Assembly: GCA_040880405.1 (NCBI GenBank)
Contig: JBBDIM010000023.1
Coordinates: forward strand, 1 to 8,081
Source: JBBDIM01 sp040880405
Lineage (GTDB): Bacteria; Planctomycetota; Planctomycetia; Pirellulales; Pirellulaceae
DNA length: 8,081 nt
Direction of reading: 5' to 3'
Shown here: positions 1 to 5,626 of the stretch, one piece after another
Numbering within the stretch: position 1 is the first letter of the stretch
Layout: every line of letters starts with the position of its first letter
Notes under the pieces: model-generated
The model's input: the letters and a program-made list of their open reading frames with translations, nothing else
Databases searched by the model: none
Told to the model about the DNA's origin: nothing
Made by a program: the position numbers and the translations under genes

Positions 1-20
1 AAATTGGAGAATGCAAAATG
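1..20. repeat. Edge of a CATT heptad tandem array
   Basis: Read on the minus strand, this is CATTTTG, CATTCTC and a partial CAATTT: 7-nt units each opening with CA(T/A)T. The same units occur in the longer array at 1860-1901, but there they read on the plus strand. The array is cut by the window edge, so its length is unknown. Bases 21-100 show no gene; CTCTGTGG-type words at 48-57 look like other dispersed low-complexity repeats. Heptad arrays of this kind resemble the short tandemly repeated repetitive sequences known from other bacteria. Confidence 0.5.
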
Positions 21-100
21 ACCCGTTCCTCAGGCTTCCCGCTGTGCCCTCTGTGGCCAACCCCTTCTTTAACCGCCGGATAAAGCCTGGCGCATCATTA

Positions 101-326
101 GGGGATGAGTTCAATTACAAAGAGTCGGAGGCAAAGAAGTTCTGGCCGTGGCCCCCGTAATTGACCTTATCCCCGTTCGTTCGGGTTACAGGCCAAACAG
201 TGCCCCAGCTTGAATGGCAAGAAATTGTGGTGTTGAGAATGGAACGTTTGAAAGGGGATAAGTTCAAATACGGGCACCGCGGATTCGGGGCAAACCGCCG
301 CTTACTTTGTAATTGAACTCATCCCC
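101..326. repeat. Four-box palindromic element, unit 1 (REP/MITE-like)
   Basis: Four copies of a GGGGAT(G/A)AGT box lie in alternating orientation: plus at 101, minus ending at 174, plus at 254, minus ending at 326. Boxes 1 and 2 form a 74-nt hairpin with about 18 bp of stem, and boxes 3 and 4 a 73-nt hairpin of similar stem. A 79-bp spacer separates the hairpins. The two outermost arms (100-122 and 305-327) are a perfect 23-bp inverted repeat, so the unit could also fold as one large structure. Outer boxes read GATGAGT and inner boxes GATAAGT. No open reading frame inside looks real. The element ends 5 bp from the stop codon of the MFS gene, so its hairpin could also act at the 3' end of that transcript. 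The design recalls REP/BIME elements mobilised by Y1 (RAYT) transposases; no transposase is in the window, so that link is inferred. Confidence 0.75.
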
Positions 327-330
327 TTTC

Positions 331-1500
331 CTAATCCGCGGAGAGCGCCCGGCGTGGCGAGATCCGTGTTACCAGCAGGATCAACAACAGCAGGCTCGCG
401 GCGGCGGAGAGTGTTAGGTAGACGCCGGTGATGGAAACGACCGAGGCCAGCGGACCTAGAATGACCGGGGCCAGGAATTGTCCCAGGAACATCAGCGTGC
501 TCGAAAGGGCGGTAGCTCGGCCCCACAGGTTGTTGGGCACCAACTCGCCGATCAACACGGTCACGGCCGGAAACCCCAGCCCTTGCCCGATCCCCACCAA
601 GATCGGAGAGAGCACCAAAATCATCGGGTTGGAAATCACTCCCAATATCAGAAACGCCGCGGTCCACGCGACAAACGACAATCGCAACATCGTTTCGTAG
701 GAGGCGAGTTCCCGTAGGCGGGAGTAGCACATTGCAGTGATGATTGCGGCGGAAGACATCGCCACCATATACAGTGAAACGATCAAGGGCCGCGTTACTC
801 CGAGTTGCCCCAGACGCTGCGGCAGAAAGACCGCCAGGGCGAAGCTCATCATCGCCAAGGCCATCAGTAGGACGTACACCCAGCAGATGGCTGGATACCC
901 GGTTAACAGCGTGAAGGCGTTCCCCTCCGGCCGTTTCTGGCTTGGCCGCGCGTCCGGCATCAGCCAGCAGGTGGCGATGCCGATCGGGATCGCCACCAAA
1001 TAAGTCCCGAACGCGGCGTTCCACGAGATCCCACCCAAGGCCCCGCCCACCAGCGGCCAAACCAGCGCACCCAAACTGGTGGCGCTGCTCCGCCAACCCA
1101 TCATTCGGTTCCGCGCGGACCCTTGGTACAGCGTGAAGAACGCGACCGTCGAGATGGTAAAAACAATCGCGGTGCCCAGCCCGAAGAAGACGCGGCTGAT
1201 AATCAAACCGGTGTAGTTGTCGATAAACAGCCCCGCCCCACCCGCCAAGCCGTACAGAATGAGCCCGCCCGCCATCGGCCACCGCAGACCCCATCGATCG
1301 ACCATCCACCCGGCGATCGGGCTGGTAAACGCGATGGTCAGCCCATGGCTGGTGATGATCAGCCCGGCCCCCATTTCGCTGAGATTCAGCTCTTGCCGCA
1401 TGACATCCAGCACCGGCACCACAATCACGCCACCCATCACCCCCAGGCTCGAAGCCAACAGCAAAATCAGCAGGGGACCCCAGGCGGAACCGGTGGACAT
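331..1500 (-). CDS. MFS transporter, probable drug or metabolite exporter
   Basis: A 389-residue inner-membrane carrier of the major facilitator superfamily, expected to use the proton gradient to move a small molecule, probably outward. It is hydrophobic throughout, with a pattern fitting about 12 membrane helices in two halves joined by a polar loop near residues 190-205 (PDARPSQKRPEG). The diagnostic MFS motif A lies between helices 2 and 3 at residues 64-74 (GWMVDRWGLRW, with D68, R69 and G71). The length is normal for a 12-helix member, and the fold resembles the Bcr/TetA-like MFS_1 group; the substrate cannot be read from the sequence. I chose the ATG at 1500 because an in-frame TTG at 1533 would only add a polar stretch before the first helix. 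No Shine-Dalgarno sequence is evident. Repeat elements lie on both sides and no partner gene is close, so it is probably a single-gene unit. Confidence 0.9.
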   Translation of the reverse strand: MSTGSAWGPLLILLLASSLGVMGGVIVVPVLDVMRQELNLSEMGAGLIITSHGLTIAFTSPIAGWMVDRWGLRWPMAGGLILYGLAGGAGLFIDNYTGLIISRVFFGLGTAIVFTISTVAFFTLYQGSARNRMMGWRSSATSLGALVWPLVGGALGGISWNAAFGTYLVAIPIGIATCWLMPDARPSQKRPEGNAFTLLTGYPAICWVYVLLMALAMMSFALAVFLPQRLGQLGVTRPLIVSLYMVAMSSAAIITAMCYSRLRELASYETMLRLSFVAWTAAFLILGVISNPMILVLSPILVGIGQGLGFPAVTVLIGELVPNNLWGRATALSSTLMFLGQFLAPVILGPLASVVSITGVYLTLSAAASLLLLILLVTRISPRRALSAD

Positions 1501-1614
1501 GGGCAAGATTTCTGAGCGGGAAGATTGCGGCAAACTTCCCAGTGTAACAGCAAACGGCCTTGTGCCCGAGTCATCTAAGAACTGCGGCTTCCCGCGAGAT
1601 CAGTAAACCTCGCA

Positions 1615-1840
1615 GGGGATGAGTCCGATTATCAAGAACCGCCAAGGCATGCAGTCCCGTGTGCCCGGCGATAATCGTACTTATCCCCCTCGCCGCGTTG
1701 AAGTGAGTGCGCGGTTGAAAATGCGGTAAGAAAATGGTTGGGCCCTTGGCCAGTCACGCGAAAAGGGGATAAGTCCCGTGTTGGATACTCCTCGGACGGG
1801 CTTTCATTTGTTTAAATGCAGAGCGAGGGGACTCATCCCC
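1615..1840. repeat. Four-box palindromic element, unit 2 (REP/MITE-like)
   Basis: This is a second element of the same design and the same 226-bp length as the one at 101-326. Boxes are plus at 1615, minus ending at 1688, plus at 1765 and minus ending at 1840. Again the outer boxes read GATGAGT and the inner ones GATAAGT. The first hairpin is 74 nt, exactly as in unit 1; the second is 76 nt with a 13-bp stem carrying one mismatch. Loops and the central spacer (76 bp) do not align visibly with unit 1, so conservation is confined to the stems. The element fills most of the roughly 400-bp gap between the MFS gene and the phosphoesterase gene. No gene is visible in 1501-1896. Confidence 0.75.
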
Positions 1841-1859
1841 TGAGAGTTCGTCCATCCCC

Positions 1860-1901
1860 CATTTTGCATTTTTCATTCTCCATTACTCATTACTCATTAT
1901 C
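1860..1901. repeat. CATT heptad tandem array (6 x 7 bp)
   Basis: Six consecutive 7-nt units each begin with CATT: CATTTTG, CATTTTT, CATTCTC, CATTACT, CATTACT, CATTATC. The TAA stop codon of the phosphoesterase gene (bases 1897-1899, minus strand) falls inside the last unit. On the minus strand the units read TAATGAG TAATGAG, supplying further stop codons straight after the gene. The same kind of unit occurs in inverted orientation at 1-20. Such arrays are probably replication-slippage products. Confidence 0.75.
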
Positions 1902-2781
1902 TCCACCGCCGATCCGCCTGCCGCCGAAACCCTTCCAGCCGCAAACTACCGTCCTCGTGAATGTCCAACAGGCTGTAGCCGCTGTTCTCTTCGCCGGAGC
2001 CTTCGACCATGGCCACCAGCGTGCAGTAATGGATACCGCCGATTTCGTTCAGTTCGTTCTTGTGACTGTGCCCTTGAAACACCACCTGCACGTTGCCACT
2101 CTTCTCCAGGGCTTCGCGAACCGCCGGGCCGTTCTTCACGCCGTGGCTGTTGCTCACGTCGAGCCGTTGATGTGCGAAGACGATGGTCGGTTTATCGTTG
2201 GCCGCGAGATCCGCCTTGAGCCACTCCAGCTCTTCAGCCGGGATGTTGGGATCGGTCCACTTAAAATTCTTCCGCTGGTAGGGTGTGCCGTCGCTGCGGA
2301 AACAGGAGTCGAGCACAATGAAGTGGTGCCCCGCCTGATCGAACGAGTAGTACGACTTTTCCTGTCCCACGCCCCCCAAAAACTCTTCCTTGGTCAACGT
2401 ATCGACACAGTGATTCCCCAGCACATAGTGCCGCTCCTCGGCCACTTGCGAGAACTGCGCTTGGATCGCCTTCAGGTACCGCTGCTCCGTCGCAACATCA
2501 GCCGCCGCATCAATAAAATCCCCCAGCTCAACCACGAAGTTCGGCTTGTGCTCAGCAAACGCCTTGCCCGCCTCTTCCAGCTTAGCCAGCGACTCGCGGT
2601 AATGCCGATTGATCGCTGGGTCCTTGTCTGCATAGTGCATGTCGGTAACCAGGCCGATGCGAAGCTTTCTCGTGGCCTGGGTGTCTTCTGCGAGCAGTGT
2701 GCGCGGGAACCCTTCCAGGACGGTGCTGGCCAGAAGTAAAGTAGAGCCTTGGAGAACTGCACGTCTTCCGATACGCTGCAT
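1897..2781 (-). CDS. Tat-exported calcineurin-like metallophosphoesterase
   Basis: A 294-residue metal-dependent phosphoesterase of the calcineurin-like fold, hydrolysing phosphate mono- or diesters outside the cytoplasm. The N-terminus carries a twin-arginine signal (GRRAVLQG at residues 5-12, then a hydrophobic stretch to about residue 22), and export by Tat fits a protein that binds metals before transport. The metal-binding motifs appear in order: D47-x-H49, G87-D88, G122-N123-H124, H204 and G237-H238-S239-H240. The layout and length resemble the family around Mn-dependent ADP-ribose/CDP-alcohol diphosphatase, but the substrate is not decided. The ATG at 2781 is preceded by GAGAGG about 10 bases upstream; this sits in a small hairpin (AGAGA-GGTA-TCTCT) that could damp translation. 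The 147-bp gap to the lipoprotein gene upstream leaves room for its own promoter. The stop codon lies inside a heptad repeat. Confidence 0.88.
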   Translation of the reverse strand: MQRIGRRAVLQGSTLLLASTVLEGFPRTLLAEDTQATRKLRIGLVTDMHYADKDPAINRHYRESLAKLEEAGKAFAEHKPNFVVELGDFIDAAADVATEQRYLKAIQAQFSQVAEERHYVLGNHCVDTLTKEEFLGGVGQEKSYYSFDQAGHHFIVLDSCFRSDGTPYQRKNFKWTDPNIPAEELEWLKADLAANDKPTIVFAHQRLDVSNSHGVKNGPAVREALEKSGNVQVVFQGHSHKNELNEIGGIHYCTLVAMVEGSGEENSGYSLLDIHEDGSLRLEGFRRQADRRWR

Positions 2782-2928
2782 GGCAGAGATACCTCTCTTG
2801 GTTGAGATTGATGAGGGTCGATGAAACCTCGCGGGGAGAATTCAGAATACCCGCGATTAGAGTCGGGTCTAACTCACAGCCTGAGACGAGTTCAGGCCAT
2901 GGTTTGACAGCTGCCATGAGCGAGCGTT

Positions 2929-3327
2929 CTACTTGCTAAGTTCGAAGTCGATCGTATTTTTCCCGGGTTCGACTTCTTCAACCAGTTCCGACTCAAGATT
3001 GTACTTCTTCGGGACCTGCTCGGAAGCTCGTGTGTCATCGGGTTGGTCAATCGCGGTCGTGACCTTCACCGCATGGGAACCCACTTCGGCACCCGCTTGA
3101 TCCATCGTGTACTGAAGTTGGTACTTGCCTTCGGCATCGGTGATAGCGGTGGAAGGTCGCCCCGCTGCGGGCTGAAAGATTACTTGGGCATTGGGCAGCG
3201 GTTGGCCATCCAGTGTGACGGTCCCCTCAACAGACGCTAGCCCTTCGCCCGCAGAGCCGTTACAGCCGCTTGCAAGCACGCAGGCAGCAAGAAGCAACAA
3301 AGATAGCCCGGATCGTCTTGCAATCAT
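2929..3327 (-). CDS. Small lipoprotein with carboxypeptidase-regulatory-like domain
   Basis: A 132-residue lipoprotein, predicted to be anchored by its N-terminal cysteine. The signal peptide is R4-R5, a hydrophobic core at residues 8-19 and a lipobox ending A19-S20-G21-C22. The mature part is one beta-sandwich of the transthyretin/CarboxypepD_reg-like type, starting VEGTVTLDGQPLPNAQVIF and including TDAEGKYQL. Such domains bind or stabilise surfaces rather than catalyse. Small lipoproteins of this kind commonly accompany DUF1559 genes in planctomycetes. I chose the ATG at 3327, with GGAG about 11 bases upstream; the frame is open much further upstream, but that extension would bury the signal peptide and only reads the antisense-like 3' end of the neighbouring gene. 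It follows the DUF1559 gene after 52 bp, so the two are probably co-transcribed. The partner is unknown. Confidence 0.85.
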   Translation of the reverse strand: MIARRSGLSLLLLAACVLASGCNGSAGEGLASVEGTVTLDGQPLPNAQVIFQPAAGRPSTAITDAEGKYQLQYTMDQAGAEVGSHAVKVTTAIDQPDDTRASEQVPKKYNLESELVEEVEPGKNTIDFELSK

Positions 3328-3379
3328 CAATTTAAAAGCTCCGAGTAGTTGAGGGAGTCGCGGAATTATCCGCGCAACT

Positions 3380-4243
3380 CTAGTATTCACCATTAACCAG
3401 TCCATCCTTCCGATTGCCGAGCCGCTGAAAGGTCCCCATGGTCGCGTCCGTGGCTTCGAAGGAGTCGATTGTCTCGCTGACAAATCGGACCGAACCATCA
3501 GCTAACGCGAACTGTGATCCCCCGGGGTGCTGGCTGCTAAAGCAATTGATGTTGGCCCCGTTGATGATCTCATTGATCCCCTGAGTCGAAAGGGTGTTGG
3601 AGTGCCGAAACGATTGCCAAGACCGGAGCGTGCCCGCCCACAGCGTTCCACGATGTTTGACATAGTCGCGTTCACCAAGCAGAAAAGTGTTACTCGTACC
3701 ATCAATGATATCGCCGAAACGCACCTTGCTCTTCTGGAACATGGTACCATTGCCGACATCGGAAGACGCTTGAACCGTTTGCGATCCCATGATGCCCAGA
3801 TAGTTTGCTGTCGCGAGCTTTCGATCAGCCCCGTAAGGTGCGGTTTGGGCGTTCAGCTCTTCCGCGGAATCGGAGGGGCAAATATAGGCGGCCAATCTTG
3901 TTTGCACGAGTCCACGGATAACAGCATCCTCCATGTCCATGATGCGATCTTCAGGTGCCAGTTGATCGTATATCGCGCCCTGCTCAAGTTGAGGAAGCAA
4001 CATGGTCCCCCATGCCCACCCGGTGTCGGGGTTATATCCGGCCGGGAATTTGCCATAGGTGTCGTGCTGGTTATGAATCGCCAAAGCAATTTGCTTCAAT
4101 TGGTTCGTGCATTGCATTCGCCGTGCGGCCTCTCGGGCCTGCTGCACTGCTGGGAGAAGCAAAGCGACCAGCACTCCGATGATCGCAATGACCACCAACA
4201 GTTCAACGAGGGTGAAGCCTCGGCTCTGTGAAACATTACGCAT
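3380..4243 (-). CDS. DUF1559 prepilin-type protein, paralogue 1
   Basis: A 287-residue protein of the large planctomycete DUF1559 family. It starts with a type IV prepilin leader: short polar head, cleavage site G9/F10, E14 at position +5 of the mature protein, and a long hydrophobic helix (about residues 12-33). It is therefore expected to be cut and N-methylated by a prepilin peptidase and held in the membrane or built into a pseudopilus. The body is a globular domain ending in the H-X9-DG motif (H239, D249-G250). The role of the family is not established. I chose the ATG at 4243 because it gives the standard leader; AAGG lies about 10 bases upstream, and the longer frame from 4345 adds nothing prepilin-like. 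Roughly 92% of residues match the neighbouring paralogue over 280 positions by hand count. The gene leads directly into the lipoprotein gene, 52 bp downstream. Confidence 0.93.
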   Translation of the reverse strand: MRNVSQSRGFTLVELLVVIAIIGVLVALLLPAVQQAREAARRMQCTNQLKQIALAIHNQHDTYGKFPAGYNPDTGWAWGTMLLPQLEQGAIYDQLAPEDRIMDMEDAVIRGLVQTRLAAYICPSDSAEELNAQTAPYGADRKLATANYLGIMGSQTVQASSDVGNGTMFQKSKVRFGDIIDGTSNTFLLGERDYVKHRGTLWAGTLRSWQSFRHSNTLSTQGINEIINGANINCFSSQHPGGSQFALADGSVRFVSETIDSFEATDATMGTFQRLGNRKDGLVNGEY

Positions 4244-4311
4244 GATAGGGACCTTTGAAATTGCAAGTAATCCATTTACAAATAATTCATCGTAAACATT
4301 TGACTTTGTCC

Positions 4312-4341
4312 ATATTAACGTGGCCTTGGCGCGAAGGTCAA
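4312..4341 (-). promoter_or_regulatory. Candidate sigma70-type promoter for DUF1559 paralogue 1
   Basis: On the minus strand TTGACC (4336-4341) and TAATAT (4312-4317) are separated by 18 bp and lie about 70 bp upstream of the start codon at 4243. This is a fair match to the general -35/-10 consensus, found by eye only. It sits in the 264-bp gap between the two paralogues, so paralogue 1, the lipoprotein and perhaps the phosphoesterase could be expressed without paralogue 2. Confidence 0.35.
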
Positions 4342-4507
4342 GCAATGAACATGCGAAGATTCCATTAAATCACGCTGACCAAACTCGGTCGCCTTGCCTG
4401 GGGGCGACTCTGTGAGTGACAGGCTTGTGGCGATGGGTCGCAATTGAAGGTGAGTCGTCCTAAGAACTTCGAGTAGTCGAGGAGGCAAAGGGGGCATCCA
4501 GGGAAGT

Positions 4508-5407
4508 TTAAAATTCGCCGACAACCAGTCCATCCTTCCGATTGCCGAGCCGCTGAAAGGTCCCCATGGTCGCGTCCGTGGCTTCGAAGGAGTCGATTGT
4601 CTCGCTGACAAATCGGACCGAACCGTCGGCTAAAGCGAACTGCGCCCCGCCGGGGTGCTGGCTACTGAAGCAATTGATGTTGGTGCCGTTGATGATCTCA
4701 TTGACTCCCTGCGTCGAAAGAACGTTAGAGTGCCGAGACGAGGACCAGCTCTTGGCGGTACCCGCCCACAGGGTTCCGCGATGATTGACATATTCGCGTT
4801 CACCGAACAGAAAAGTATTGCTGGTGCCGTCGATGATATCGCCGAAGCGGACCTTGCTCTTCTGGAACATGGTACCATTGCCGACATGGGTAGACGCTGA
4901 AACCGTTTGCGATCCCATGATGCCGAGATAGTTTGCTGTCGCAAGTAATCGATCAGCCCCATAAGGGGCGGTTTTGGCATTCAGCTCTTCCGCGGAATCG
5001 GAGGGGCAAATATAGGCGGCTAATCGTGTTTGCACGAGGCCACGAATAACGGCATCCTCCATGTCCATGACGCGATCGTCAGGTGCCAGTTGATCGTACA
5101 TCGCTCCCTGCTCGAGTTGCGGAAGCAACATGGTTCCCCATGCCCACCCGGTGTCGGGATTATATCCTGCCGGAAATTTGCCATAAGTGTCGTGCTGGTT
5201 ATGAATCGCCAAAGCGATTTGCTTCAACTGGTTGGTACACTGCATCCGCCGGGCGGCTTCTCGCGCCTGCTGCACTGCTGGGAGAAGCAAAGCGACCAGC
5301 ACTCCGATGATCGCAATGACCACCAACAGTTCAACGAGGGTAAAGCCTCGGCGATTGCGATAGTGCGTGGTTTGTTCCTGAAAGAAGTTGTCTAAACCAG
5401 CGTGCAT
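4508..5407 (-). CDS. DUF1559 prepilin-type protein, paralogue 2
   Basis: A 299-residue paralogue of the preceding DUF1559 gene in the direction of transcription. The prepilin leader is longer and different (20 residues before G21), with cleavage expected at G21/F22, E26 at mature +5, a hydrophobic helix to about residue 45 and the H-X9-DG motif at H251 and D261-G262. Changes relative to paralogue 1 cluster in the middle (for example QASSD versus SASTH, and LRSWQSFRHSNT versus AKSWSSSRHSNV), which would be the exposed part of the globular domain. The start at 5407 gives a complete leader, with AAGG about 11 bases upstream in an AT-rich stretch. The next gene on this strand is 264 bp away; no lipoprotein gene follows directly, unlike paralogue 1. 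The function of the family is unknown; a pseudopilin or surface role is inferred from the leader. Confidence 0.93.
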   Translation of the reverse strand: MHAGLDNFFQEQTTHYRNRRGFTLVELLVVIAIIGVLVALLLPAVQQAREAARRMQCTNQLKQIALAIHNQHDTYGKFPAGYNPDTGWAWGTMLLPQLEQGAMYDQLAPDDRVMDMEDAVIRGLVQTRLAAYICPSDSAEELNAKTAPYGADRLLATANYLGIMGSQTVSASTHVGNGTMFQKSKVRFGDIIDGTSNTFLFGEREYVNHRGTLWAGTAKSWSSSRHSNVLSTQGVNEIINGTNINCFSSQHPGGAQFALADGSVRFVSETIDSFEATDATMGTFQRLGNRKDGLVVGEF

Positions 5408-5474
5408 AGGACTTAACCTTTTAAAAAGAGATGGAATTAAAATTGAGTATCGCAGCAACATTTTCAAATACAGT

Positions 5475-5503
5475 AGAATAACATAGACACCTGTGGATGT
5501 CAC
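5475..5503 (-). promoter_or_regulatory. Candidate promoter for DUF1559 paralogue 2
   Basis: On the minus strand GTGACA (5498-5503) and TATTCT (5475-5480) are spaced by 17 bp, about 70 bp upstream of the start at 5407. The match is moderate and made by eye. The region also has to serve the divergent sulfatase gene, whose own promoter I could not place. Confidence 0.3.
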
Positions 5504-5514
5504 GTGAAATGTGC

Positions 5515-5559
5515 CAACTTTAAGAAAAGTTGTAAGACGGGGCTGTTCGATCCCGCCCC
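5515..5559. other. Two small hairpins in the divergent intergenic region
   Basis: CAACTTT-AAGA-AAAGTTG (5515-5532) is a perfect 7-bp stem with a 4-nt loop. GGGGC (5539-5543) pairs with GCCCC (5555-5559) across an 11-nt loop. They lie between the start codons of DUF1559 paralogue 2 and the sulfatase. Neither has a U-run, so they are not standard terminators. An operator or leader structure is possible but unproven. Confidence 0.3.
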
Positions 5560-5626
5560 AAACACCTGAAAGGAAAACGGGTAAATTTTAAAAAAACTGA
5601 CGATCCACCCAGTAGGACCCCCTCCC

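Larger units (their letters stand above)
3331..5352. repeat. Tandem gene duplication, offset 1128 bp
   Basis: Segment 3331-4224 aligns with 4459-5352 at a constant offset of 1128 bp without gaps that I can detect. The homology covers the DUF1559 coding region from the prepilin motif to the stop codon and continues past the stop to the leader of the lipoprotein gene, fading about 4 bp before its start codon. Two blocks are exactly identical: 102 bp at 3395-3496 and 4523-4624 (coding 3' end), and 77 bp at 4137-4213 and 5265-5341 (prepilin helix). The middle differs more, largely at synonymous sites. Confidence 0.85.

Noticed and set aside
101..326. CRISPR-like array
   Set aside because: The boxes alternate in orientation, are only about 10-18 bp and pair as hairpins; there are no direct repeats with uniform spacers and no cas genes.
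302..1309. Long antisense reading frame of 335 residues over the MFS gene
   Set aside because: Its protein is rich in Arg, Gly and Asp without domain logic, while another frame on the same strand gives a clear MFS protein with motif A and many helices; it is a GC-rich shadow.
1816..2739. Plus-strand frame of 307 residues opposite the phosphoesterase
   Set aside because: It runs through the heptad array and reads the complement of the phosphoesterase, whose metal-binding motifs are all in order on the minus strand.
3328..3498. N-terminal extension of the lipoprotein up to 3498
   Set aside because: It would overlap the end of the DUF1559 gene in another frame and place 57 residues before a normal signal peptide; the same peptide also appears in the shadow frame over paralogue 2.
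3527..4231. Plus-strand frame of 234 residues over DUF1559 paralogue 1
   Set aside because: Its sequence parallels an equivalent frame over paralogue 2 only because the coding strands are duplicated; the minus-strand protein has leader and H-X9-DG motif.
4388..4408. GTCGCC/GGCGAC hairpin as terminator of DUF1559 paralogue 2
   Set aside because: The stem is only 6 bp with a 9-nt loop and no T-run on either strand.
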